From assembly GCA_013314865.1 (NCBI GenBank), contig JABUEV010000009.1, forward strand, positions 1-15,104: a DNA stretch of 15,104 nucleotides. The letters are read 5' to 3'. The notes beneath the pieces were generated by a model. It was not told the DNA's origin. It was given only the letters and a program-made list of their open reading frames with translations, and searched no databases. Positions 1-9,748 of this stretch are shown here, piece after piece (the first letter of the stretch is position 1; each line of letters starts with the position of its first letter). Origin of the DNA: Bacteroidales bacterium (GTDB taxonomy: Bacteria > Bacteroidota > Bacteroidia > Bacteroidales > VadinHA17). Both the position numbers and the translations under genes were made by a program.

Positions 1-163
1 GTCGTCAGGCCTGACACTTCGCCCTTCCGGATCAATGGAAAAGGGGTTCGAGATAAAACCCGGCGGAAAAGAGTATAAAATAAGCGTTACTGACTCTGAT
101 TTTACAGGCTATCTGAAAGAATTTCTGAGACCAAAACTGCTGGAATTACTCTTTGAAAAATAG
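1..163 (+). CDS. atpE: V-type ATP synthase subunit E, C-terminal fragment
   Basis: This is the 3' end of a gene cut by the window edge. The open frame begins at base 2 and gives 53 codons before TAG at 161-163. The peptide contains GFEIKPGG, then YKISVTDSDFTGYLKEF and ends LRPKLLELLFEK, which resembles the C-terminal globular domain of V/A-type ATPase subunit E, the peripheral-stalk protein that fixes the catalytic head to the stator. Position supports the call: reduced bacterial V-ATPase operons of Chlamydiae and spirochaetes begin E, DUF2764, A, B, D, I, K, and this fragment lies only 6 bp before the DUF2764 gene. The N-terminal coiled coil that would settle the call is outside the window, so the assignment rests on the tail and the context. 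Confidence 0.78.
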   Translation, partial: SSGLTLRPSGSMEKGFEIKPGGKEYKISVTDSDFTGYLKEFLRPKLLELLFEK

Positions 164-169
164 GCAAGG

Positions 170-1030
170 ATGCTTAAAAGACGCTACTATTATTTTGTGG
201 CCGGGCTTACTGATCTTCTGTTCGACAGCGGCAAGAATCTACCGGATATGAAGGAATTCAGGGAAGAACTTCAAAAAAATCTTCATCCTGATGATTACCG
301 GCTGACTCAAATATTATTCCTGCCTCATGACAACAGAAATCTGGCTTCATTTCTAAAAGAAAACCACCACTGGGATAACGAAGGAAACTACAGCCGCGAA
401 ATATTTGAAGAGCAGAAAAGAATACTGAGTTCTATCCTCAAGGAAAAAGATGTCCTCCCCGAATACATGGTTAAAATAATGAGTGACTGGTATGAATCGG
501 AGACGGGAATTAAGGATACCGTGCTGAATAAAAGACTGGCTGAAGGATATGTTGACACAGCCCTGAAATCGGGAAACAAATTTCTTGAGAAATGGGTGAG
601 GTTCGACACGGATCTTAGAAACATCTTTATTTTTCTTAACTCCAAAACCCTGGAACTTGAGGCTGACAATTACCTGACAGGCTCAGGAACATTTGTTGAA
701 GAGCTTTCAGAACTGTTTAAATCAGGCAAGGATTTCATTATTCCTTCGGAACCGGAATATGCACCTGCGATATTCAAAATTGCCACTGAAAATGAGTTCC
801 TTGAAAGAGAAAGAAAAACAGACCTGGAAAGATGGAGCTTTATTGACAGCCTGACTTTCTTTGAATATTTCACAATCGATTTCATATTGGGGTACTTAAT
901 CAAATATTCAATTGTCCTGAGATGGCTGAAGCTTGAGCCGGAGACAGGCAAAAAGATGCTTCAGAAGTTTGTAACTGAGATGGAGAAGAATCTATTGTCG
1001 GGTGATTTAAGCAGGAACAGCCTGATGTAA
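170..1030 (+). CDS. DUF2764 family protein of the V-ATPase operon
   Basis: The product is a 286-residue soluble protein with no signal peptide and no membrane segment. It opens with a short basic stretch and RRYYYFVAGLTDLLF, the characteristic start of the DUF2764 family, whose genes are found between subunits E and A in reduced bacterial V-ATPase operons. The rest is rich in helix-forming charged residues, with a Trp- and Glu-rich middle and an amphipathic C-terminal part. The start ATG at 170 lies 6 bp after the atpE stop. The family has no established function that I know of. Because no subunit C or F gene is seen in this operon, an ATPase assembly or stalk role is a reasonable inference. 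The YYYFVAGL opening loosely recalls the N-terminus of V-ATPase subunit C/d proteins, but I cannot show homology by eye. Confidence 0.88.
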   Translation: MLKRRYYYFVAGLTDLLFDSGKNLPDMKEFREELQKNLHPDDYRLTQILFLPHDNRNLASFLKENHHWDNEGNYSREIFEEQKRILSSILKEKDVLPEYMVKIMSDWYESETGIKDTVLNKRLAEGYVDTALKSGNKFLEKWVRFDTDLRNIFIFLNSKTLELEADNYLTGSGTFVEELSELFKSGKDFIIPSEPEYAPAIFKIATENEFLERERKTDLERWSFIDSLTFFEYFTIDFILGYLIKYSIVLRWLKLEPETGKKMLQKFVTEMEKNLLSGDLSRNSLM

Positions 1031-1083
1031 AACAAAATGAGAAAAAATGTACTGAAGGATTTTAGGAAATTTACAAAAGATAT

Positions 1084-2841
1084 ATGCTGACAAAAGGAAA
1101 AGTTAAAGGTATAATTTCAAATCTGGTCATAGTTGATGTTGAAGGGCCTGTGGCTCAGAATGAGATCTGTTATATTCTGATGGGGAATATCAGGCTGATG
1201 GCTGAGGTGATAAAGGTACAGAGACATCAGGCTTTTGTACAGGTTTTTGAAAGCACCAGAGGATTGCGCCTGGGAACGGATGTTGAATTTACAGGCTATA
1301 TGCTTGAAGTAACACTGGGGCCGGGTATTCTTTCCAGAAATTATGACGGATTGCAGAATGACCTCGATAAGTTTGAGGGAATCTTTTTGAAGAAGGGGCA
1401 ATACAACTACCCGCTCGATGAAAATGAACTTTGGGACTTTAATCCTCTGGCGCAAACGGGTGACCAGGTACAGGCAGGTTCATGGCTGGGAGAAGTTATT
1501 GAAAACTGGGTGCCTCACAAAATAATGGTGCCTTTCAAATTTGAGGGCACTTACAAGGTAAAATGGATCACCGGCAAAGGTTCATACCGCATTAAGGACA
1601 AGATTGCAGTTCTTACAGATGAAGCCGGCAGGGAACATGAGGTTACGATGGTTCAGAAATGGCCTGTGAAACTGCCCATAAGGGCATATAAAACCAAGTC
1701 AAGGCCTTTCAAAATCCTCGAAACAGGAATAAGGGTAATTGATACACTTAATCCCATTACCGAAGGAGGCACAGGCTTCATTCCCGGTCCCTTTGGCTGT
1801 GGCAAGACTGTACTCCAGCACGCCCTTTCACGTCAGGCTGACGCCGACCTGGTAGTCATTGCCGCATGCGGCGAAAGAGCAAATGAGGTCGTTGAAATAT
1901 TCACCGAATTTCCGGAACTTATAGATGCAAGGACCGGAAGAAAACTGATTGAACGTACCACAATCATTGCCAACACCTCCAACATGCCTGTTGCTGCAAG
2001 GGAAGCTTCGGTCTATACTGCCATGACGATTGCCGAATATTACCGTTCAATGGGGCTTAAGATCCTTCTGCTTGCTGATTCAACCTCGCGATGGGCACAG
2101 GCACTGAGAGAAATGTCAAACCGTATGGAGGAGCTTCCGGGTCCGGATGCATTCCCGATGGACCTGCCCGCAATAATATCAAACTACTATTCAAGGGCCG
2201 GATATGTTGAGCTCAACAACGGGAAAACAGGCTCAATCACTTTTATAGGAACTGTGTCACCTGCAGGCGGCAACCTTAAGGAGCCTGTCACTGAATCGAC
2301 AAAAAAGGCAGCAAGGTGCTTCTACGCTCTGTCACAGCAAAGATCCGACTCAAAAAGATATCCTGCCATAGATCCGATTGACAGTTACAGCAAATACCTT
2401 GAATATGATGAGGTAAAAGATTTTGTCTCGGAGTATATCTCTCCCGACTGGATTGACAAAGTGACAAAGGTGAAGGATGTTCTCATAAGAGGCCGTGAGG
2501 CTCAGGAACAGATAAATATCCTGGGTGACGACGGAGTGCCGGTTGATTACCATGTCAGGTTCTGGAAGTCGGAAGTGGTCGATTTTATAATTCTTCAGCA
2601 GGATGCATTTGACAAAATCGATCAGACAACACCTTTGAAACGGCAGAAATATATGCTCGATAAGATAACAGATATAATTAATGCACAAATTCAGTTTGAT
2701 TCGTTTGAGGAAGTGGCAGGGTGGTTCAAAAAACTTATCAATGCTCTCAAACAGATGAATTACTCGGAGTTCGGCTCCCCTGAATTTGTAAGATATGAAA
2801 AAGAAGTTGATGAGATGTTAACTGAAACAGTTAAGCTATGA
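1084..2841 (+). CDS. atpA: V-type ATP synthase catalytic subunit A
   Basis: The product is the 585-residue catalytic subunit of the V1/A1 head, which binds and hydrolyses or makes ATP; the length is normal for the family. Residues about 1-70 form the N-terminal beta barrel, and about 110-190 form the non-homologous bulge domain that separates A subunits from F-type beta. The Walker A motif is GPFGCGKT at 235-242, the catalytic Glu lies in ACGER (E264), and the Walker B stretch LLLADSTSRWAQ starts at about 328. The remainder is the helical C-terminal domain. Cys239 within the P-loop is a variant shared with eukaryotic A subunits. No Shine-Dalgarno sequence precedes the ATG, and there is no in-frame alternative start nearby. 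The stop overlaps the atpB start as ATGA, so A and B are probably translationally coupled. Confidence 0.98.
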   Translation: MLTKGKVKGIISNLVIVDVEGPVAQNEICYILMGNIRLMAEVIKVQRHQAFVQVFESTRGLRLGTDVEFTGYMLEVTLGPGILSRNYDGLQNDLDKFEGIFLKKGQYNYPLDENELWDFNPLAQTGDQVQAGSWLGEVIENWVPHKIMVPFKFEGTYKVKWITGKGSYRIKDKIAVLTDEAGREHEVTMVQKWPVKLPIRAYKTKSRPFKILETGIRVIDTLNPITEGGTGFIPGPFGCGKTVLQHALSRQADADLVVIAACGERANEVVEIFTEFPELIDARTGRKLIERTTIIANTSNMPVAAREASVYTAMTIAEYYRSMGLKILLLADSTSRWAQALREMSNRMEELPGPDAFPMDLPAIISNYYSRAGYVELNNGKTGSITFIGTVSPAGGNLKEPVTESTKKAARCFYALSQQRSDSKRYPAIDPIDSYSKYLEYDEVKDFVSEYISPDWIDKVTKVKDVLIRGREAQEQINILGDDGVPVDYHVRFWKSEVVDFIILQQDAFDKIDQTTPLKRQKYMLDKITDIINAQIQFDSFEEVAGWFKKLINALKQMNYSEFGSPEFVRYEKEVDEMLTETVKL

Positions 2842-4166
2842 CCCAGAAGACAGCATTTCAGAAAGTATATACAAAGCTTACAAAAATAACGAAGGCAACC
2901 TGTTCTGTAAAGGCAGCAGGTGTTGGTTATGAAGAGCTGGCTATTGTCAATGGCAGGCTTGCTCAGGTGGTTAAGATCATTGATGACGAGGTGACGCTTC
3001 AGATTTTTGCAGGAACCGAAGGGATACCTACCAATGCTGAACTTGTATTCCTGGGTAAACCTCCTGTACTGAGGGTTGATGATGATCTTGCAGGCAGATT
3101 CCTGAATGCCTACGGTGAACCTATTGACGGCGGTCCGGCCCTCACCGGGGCTGAGCGTGAAATAGGAGGACCTTCGGTCAATCCGGTAAGACGAAAACAG
3201 CCTTCACAACTAATTGCGACAGGAATTGCCGGTATCGACCTTAACAACACACTGGTTACAGGCCAGAAAATACCTTTTTTCGCCGATCCCGACCAGCCAT
3301 TTAACCAGGTAATGGCAATAGTGGCTCTCAGGGCCAAGGCTGATAAGATTATACTGGGAGGAATGGGCCTTTCAAATGATGACTACCTGTATTACAGGAA
3401 TACCTTCGAAAATGCCGGGGCACTTGAAAGAATTGTAGCATTCATCAATACCACCGAAAATCCTCCGGTGGAAAGACTTCTGGTGCCGGATATGGCACTT
3501 GCCGCGGCTGAATACTTTGCTGTCGAGAAAAAGGAAAAGGTCCTTGTACTGCTTACCGACATGACAATGTATGCCGATGCACTCTCAATCGTATCAAACA
3601 GAATGGACCAGATACCTTCAAAGGACAACATGCCCGGATCACTTTACAGCGACCTGGCAAAAATTTACGAAAAGGCCGTTCAGTTCCCTGACGGAGGTTC
3701 CATCACAATTATTGCTGTTACGACCCTTTCAGGAGGGGATATTACACATGCCATCCCCGACAATACGGGATATATAACTGAAGGACAGCTGTTCCTGCGG
3801 CGTGACGCAGAAATAGGGAAGGTCATAGTCGATCCTTTCAGATCATTGTCGAGACTTAAACAGCTCGTCATTGGAAAACAGACCCGGGAAGACCATGCCC
3901 AGGTGATGAATGCCTCAATACGACTCTATGCAGATGCTGCAAATGCAAGAACAAAACATGAAAACGGATTTGAACTTTCCGACTACGATGAGAGAACCCT
4001 GAAATTTGCCAGGGATTATTCTGAAAAGCTTCTTGCCATAGATGTTAATATTGACATTGATCAGATGCTTGATACCGGGTGGAAACTCTTTGCTGAGTAC
4101 TTTTCTCCTGAGGAGGTTGCAATAAAGGCTGACCTGGTTAAAAAATACTGGCCCTCACGTAACTGA
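2838..4166 (+). CDS. atpB: V-type ATP synthase subunit B
   Basis: The product is the 442-residue non-catalytic nucleotide-site subunit that alternates with A in the head. It has the N-terminal barrel to about residue 75, the conserved LAGRFLNAYGEPIDG stretch near 84-98, a core with GGMGLSNDDYLYYRNTF from 174, YITEGQ at 312-317, and SLSRL at 336-340, whose Arg339 corresponds to the arginine supplied to the neighbouring A active site. The usual GSGLPHN segment of B subunits is replaced by ADPDQPFNQ at 149-157, so no working P-loop is present, as expected for B but with an unusual sequence. The GGMGL..DDYL wording recalls the Chlamydia and Borrelia type of B subunit. The ATG at 2838 overlaps the atpA stop by 4 bp. 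The gap to atpD is 17 bp. Confidence 0.98.
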   Translation: MTQKTAFQKVYTKLTKITKATCSVKAAGVGYEELAIVNGRLAQVVKIIDDEVTLQIFAGTEGIPTNAELVFLGKPPVLRVDDDLAGRFLNAYGEPIDGGPALTGAEREIGGPSVNPVRRKQPSQLIATGIAGIDLNNTLVTGQKIPFFADPDQPFNQVMAIVALRAKADKIILGGMGLSNDDYLYYRNTFENAGALERIVAFINTTENPPVERLLVPDMALAAAEYFAVEKKEKVLVLLTDMTMYADALSIVSNRMDQIPSKDNMPGSLYSDLAKIYEKAVQFPDGGSITIIAVTTLSGGDITHAIPDNTGYITEGQLFLRRDAEIGKVIVDPFRSLSRLKQLVIGKQTREDHAQVMNASIRLYADAANARTKHENGFELSDYDERTLKFARDYSEKLLAIDVNIDIDQMLDTGWKLFAEYFSPEEVAIKADLVKKYWPSRN

Positions 4167-4183
4167 TTTCTTTAAACCACAGT

Positions 4184-4791
4184 ATGGCGATTAAGTTTCA
4201 ATATAACAAGATTTCACTTCAGAACCTAAACAAACAGCTAAGGATCAGGAAGCAGGCTCTTCCCATCCTTAAGAACAAAGAGGCGGCTTTGAGAATTGAA
4301 GTTAAGAAGGCAAGGGAGGTGGCTGAAAAATATCTTGAGGAACTTCGGTCAGCCCTGAATCGTTACAACGAAGGAGTGCGACTCTGGACAGAGTTTGACT
4401 CAAGCCTGCTTAGCATTAAGGAGATTAATGTGAAATATGTTAAAATTGCCGGAATAAGCATTCCTGAATTCGATAACATATCTTTCACAGTAAGGGAATT
4501 CAGCCTTTTCGATAATCCCGCCTGGTTCCCCGAAGGTATCCAGATACTTAAGAACCTTTATACGACCATTGCCAAAAAGGACCTTGCCCTGAAAAAGATG
4601 GAAATGCTTAATCATGCAAGGAAAAAAACCACCCAAAAAGTGAACCTTTATGAAAAGGTTCAGATACCTGGTTACCAGGATGCAATCCGCAGGATTAAAA
4701 GTTTTCTTGAAGATGAAGAGAACCTGCTTAAATCGGCCCAGAAAATTGTTAAGGCCAGACAGGCAGAGGCAGAACAGGTAAATGTTGCCCT

Positions 4792-4795
<4 letters not shown>
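4184..4795 (+). CDS. atpD: V-type ATP synthase subunit D (central rotor shaft)
   Basis: The product is the 203-residue rotor axle that turns inside the A3B3 head. The N-terminus (FQYNKISLQNLNKQL) and the long charged helix to about residue 75 pair with a C-terminal helix from about 130 to 203 to make the antiparallel coiled coil typical of the family. The middle section, about 76-125, contains GISIPEFDNI and PAWFP and should form the small globular part at the bottom of the shaft. Length is normal. Its usual binding partner, subunit F, is not encoded in this window. There is no clear Shine-Dalgarno sequence. The stop overlaps the start of atpI as ATGA, so coupling of the two genes is likely. 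Confidence 0.95.
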
Positions 4796-7292
<2,497 letters not shown>

Positions 7293-7300
7293 CTGATTAC

Positions 7301-7327
7301 CCGTCCCTCTGACAATATTTTTGACGG
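7301..7327 (+). terminator. Weak hairpin after the ATPase operon, possible terminator
   Basis: CCGTC at 7301-7305 can pair with GACGG at 7323-7327 around a 17-base loop, 8 bases after the atpK stop. There is no T-run after the stem (GAATAAGGG follows), so termination here, if it occurs, is not of the classic intrinsic kind. Confidence 0.22.
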
Positions 7328-7370
7328 AATAAGGGAAATGAATCCGGCCTGATTCTCTTCAAATCACCAA

Positions 7371-7395
7371 AGTGCAACTTTAGAATTAATGCACT
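7371..7395 (+). promoter_or_regulatory. Inverted repeat overlapping the suf promoter, candidate operator
   Basis: AGTGCA (7371-7376) and TGCACT (7390-7395) are perfect inverted repeats separated by 13 bases, so equivalent positions are 19 bp apart, close to two helical turns. The right arm shares its last base with the -7 element and the left arm falls in the -33 area. A dimeric repressor bound here would block the promoter. The regulator is not encoded in the window. Confidence 0.4.
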
Positions 7396-7402
7396 AATTT
7401 TG
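7395..7402 (+). promoter_or_regulatory. Candidate Bacteroidota-type promoter (-7 element) of the suf operon
   Basis: TAATTTTG matches the Bacteroidota -7 consensus TAnnTTTG at every defined base. The -33 region (about 7371-7376, AGTGCA) only weakly resembles TTTG. Transcription would start near 7409 and give a leader of about 90 bases before sufB. A second, 7-of-8 match, TTTATTTG, lies at 7411-7418. Confidence 0.5.
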
Positions 7403-7465
7403 TAAACTGGTTTATTTGGATTAATCGCCGCCTGAACTCAACAAAGGCTTTCCTGATTTGTTAAT

Positions 7466-7479
7466 ACCTCGAGGTGATC
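7466..7479 (+). promoter_or_regulatory. Palindrome joined to an anti-Shine-Dalgarno match in the sufB leader
   Basis: ACCTCGAGGT (7466-7475) is a perfect 10-bp palindrome. GAGGTGATC (7471-7479), which overlaps it, is a nine-base perfect complement of the conserved 3' end of 16S rRNA. The core lies 24 bases before the sufB ATG, too far for normal initiation there, and an in-frame TGA at 7481-7483 excludes a longer SufB. It fits better with a TTG at 7480. Confidence 0.4.
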
Positions 7480-7498
7480 TTGATTTTCAGCAACCGAT

Positions 7499-8947
7499 AT
7501 GGCAAAAGAGCAGGACAAAATATTGAATGATGTAGCATCAGGTGAATACAAGTATGGTTTTTACACTGATATCGAGACGGAAAAGATACCGCGGGGGCTC
7601 AGCGAGGATATCATTAAACTCATTTCATCCAAAAAAGGGGAACCTGACTGGCTGCTGGAATTCAGGCTGAAAGCCTTCAGACACTGGCAGACAATGAAAA
7701 TGCCGCGCTGGGCAAACCTTAAAATCCCGGAAATAAATTACCAGGATATTGTCTATTATGCTGCTCCGAAACAGAGAAAAACCGCTGAAAGTATAGATGA
7801 TATTGATCCGGAACTCAAGAAAACTTTCGACAAGCTTGGAATACCTCTTGAAGAACAGAAGCATCTTACAGGTGTGGCCGTTGATGCTGTGATGGACAGT
7901 GTTTCAGTGAAAACAACTTTCAAAGAGACTCTTGCCGAGGCAGGTGTAATATTCTGTTCTTTCAGTGAGGCTGTCAGGGAATACCCTGAACTGGTTAAAA
8001 GATATATGGGCAGTGTAGTGCCATATACAGATAATTTTTTCGCCGCTCTCAATTCCGCGGTCTTCAGCGACGGGTCATTCTGCTATATACCAAAAGGCGT
8101 GAGATGCCCGATGGAACTGTCAACCTATTTCAGGATAAATGCTTCCAATACCGGCCAGTTTGAAAGAACTCTGCTTGTTGCCGATGAGGAAAGCTATGTA
8201 AGCTATCTTGAAGGTTGTACAGCTCCAATGCGTGATGAAAATCAATTACACGCCGCCGTTGTCGAAATAATTGCTGAAAATAACGCTGAAGTAAAATACT
8301 CAACGGTGCAGAACTGGTACCCTGGAGATAAGGAAGGGAAGGGGGGAATATTTAATTTTGTTACCAAAAGAGGGCTTTGCAGGGGCGAAAACTCAAAGAT
8401 TTCATGGACCCAGGTTGAGACAGGTTCGGCAATCACCTGGAAATACCCTTCATGCATACTCAGAGGAGATAACTCTGTCGGGGAGTTCTATTCCGTTGCA
8501 GTTACAAACCACTATCAGCAGGCAGATACCGGAACCAAAATGATCCACATCGGAAAAAACACAAGAAGCACCATTGTGTCAAAAGGTATTTCTGCCGGAT
8601 TCGGACAAAACAGTTACAGGGGGCTTGTAAAAGTCCTGAAAAAAGCCGCCAATGCAAGGAACTTTTCACAGTGTGACTCTCTTCTGCTTGGGGATAAATG
8701 CGGGGCTCATACTTTCCCCTATATAGAGGTCGACAATCCGACTGCAATTGTTGAACATGAAGCCACAACTTCAAAAATAGGAGAGGACCAGATATTTTAC
8801 TGCAATCAGAGAGGAATCTCAAGGGAGGATGCTGTGGGCCTTATCGTTAACGGATATGCAAGAGAAGTTCTGAACAAGCTTCCGATGGAGTTTGCCGTCG
8901 AAGCCCAAAAACTGCTTCAGATAAGCCTGGAAGGAAGTGTCGGCTGA
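7499..8947 (+). CDS. sufB: Fe-S cluster assembly scaffold SufB
   Basis: The product is the 482-residue SufB subunit of the SufBC2D complex, on which nascent iron-sulfur clusters form in the cytoplasm. The N-terminal helical part (to about 150) is followed by the beta-helix core with [19 protein letters not shown] near 193-211 and YLEGCTAP at 236-243, and then the conserved C-terminal region. Cys392 in SQCDS corresponds to E. coli Cys405, which receives sulfur, and EHEATTS at 419-425 holds the counterparts of E. coli His433 and Glu434 (His420, Glu421). [12 protein letters not shown] lies at 400-411. Length is normal. The ATG at 7499 is the first possible in-frame start, because an in-frame stop lies at 7481. 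It is the first gene of the suf operon. Confidence 0.98.
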   Translation: MAKEQDKILNDVASGEYKYGFYTDIETEKIPRGLSEDIIKLISSKKGEPDWLLEFRLKAFRHWQTMKMPRWANLKIPEINYQDIVYYAAPKQRKTAESIDDIDPELKKTFDKLGIPLEEQKHLTGVAVDAVMDSVSVKTTFKETLAEAGVIFCSFSEAVREYPELVKRYMGSVVPYTDNFFAALNSAVFSDGSFCYIPKGVRCPMELSTYFRINASNTGQFERTLLVADEESYVSYLEGCTAPMRDENQLHAAVVEIIAENNAEVKYSTVQNWYPGDKEGKGGIFNFVTKRGLCRGENSKISWTQVETGSAITWKYPSCILRGDNSVGEFYSVAVTNHYQQADTGTKMIHIGKNTRSTIVSKGISAGFGQNSYRGLVKVLKKAANARNFSQCDSLLLGDKCGAHTFPYIEVDNPTAIVEHEATTSKIGEDQIFYCNQRGISREDAVGLIVNGYAREVLNKLPMEFAVEAQKLLQISLEGSVG

Positions 8948-8988
8948 CAGATTTTTCATTATTTAATATAAAGATCATTATAGCACAT

Positions 8989-9747
8989 ATGCTTAGTATT
9001 CAAAATCTTAAAGTTGCAATCGAGGGGAAGGTAATTCTTAAAAGCATCAGTCTTGAAGTAAGGCCGGGTGAAATTCATGCCATCATGGGGCCCAATGGAT
9101 CCGGAAAGAGTACACTGGCAGCAGTGCTTGCAGGCAGAAGCTATCCCCAGATCCTGGAAGGAACAGTGACCTGGTTCGGAAGAAATCTTCTGGAGATTCC
9201 TCCTGAAGAACGGTCGAGGGAAGGTATCTTTCTGGGATTTCAGTATCCGATCGAAATTCCGGGTGTGAGTATGGTGAATTTCATGAAGACTGCCGTCAAC
9301 GAGCACAGGAAATATAAAGGACTTGAACCTCTTTCTGCTTCTGACTTTCTTAAATTGATGAGAGAAAAGAAGGAACTGGTTGAAATAGACTCCAAACTTG
9401 CCAACAGATCAGTCAATGAGGGCTTCAGCGGAGGTGAGAAGAAGAAGAATGAAATTTTCCAGATGGCAATGCTCGAACCAAAACTGGCCATTCTCGATGA
9501 GACTGATTCAGGATTGGATATTGATGCCCTCAGAATTGTAGCCAACGGGGTTAATAAACTTAAACGCCCTGACAATTCAGTTATCGTAATAACACATTAC
9601 CAGCGACTGCTTGATTATATCATCCCCGATTTTGTTCATGTCCTTTACGACGGACGGATTGTCAAATCGGCAGGGAAAGAACTGGCTCTTGAACTTGAAG
9701 AGAAAGGATACGAATGGATTAAAAAAGAGGTTAATAACCAGGCATAA
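8989..9747 (+). CDS. sufC: Fe-S cluster assembly ATPase SufC
   Basis: The product is a 252-residue ABC-type ATPase, cytoplasmic and without membrane segments, which drives shape changes in SufBCD during cluster assembly. Walker A is GPNGSGKST at 34-42, the Q-loop region is FLGFQYPIEIPGV near 81-93, the signature is FSGGEKKKNE at 146-155 (the SufC-specific form), Walker B is LAILDETDSGLD at 167-178, and the switch histidine is His203 in VITHYQRLLDY. The length is typical. A 41-bp AT-rich gap separates it from sufB; no Shine-Dalgarno sequence is visible in it. It is followed almost directly by sufD, which starts 2 bases after the sufC stop. Confidence 0.98.
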   Translation: MLSIQNLKVAIEGKVILKSISLEVRPGEIHAIMGPNGSGKSTLAAVLAGRSYPQILEGTVTWFGRNLLEIPPEERSREGIFLGFQYPIEIPGVSMVNFMKTAVNEHRKYKGLEPLSASDFLKLMREKKELVEIDSKLANRSVNEGFSGGEKKKNEIFQMAMLEPKLAILDETDSGLDIDALRIVANGVNKLKRPDNSVIVITHYQRLLDYIIPDFVHVLYDGRIVKSAGKELALELEEKGYEWIKKEVNNQA

Positions 9748-9748
9748 T

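Noticed and set aside
3274..3310. Broken nucleotide site in subunit B as a sign of a pseudogene
   Set aside because: B subunits are non-catalytic and naturally lack a proper P-loop. The gene is full length and keeps YITEGQ and the SLSRL arginine, so it is most likely functional.
8959..9306. 115-codon minus-strand open frame over the sufB-sufC gap and the sufC start
   Set aside because: It is opposite the conserved SufC N-terminal domain including Walker A, is rich in Cys and His without a motif, and has no promoter of its own that I can see.
9611..9748. Possible 46-residue N-terminal extension of SufD
   Set aside because: The frame is open and has an ATG at 9611, but using it would overlap sufC by 137 bases. 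The extension does not look like SufD, and the ATG at 9749 sits one base after the sufC stop and gives the normal N-terminus.
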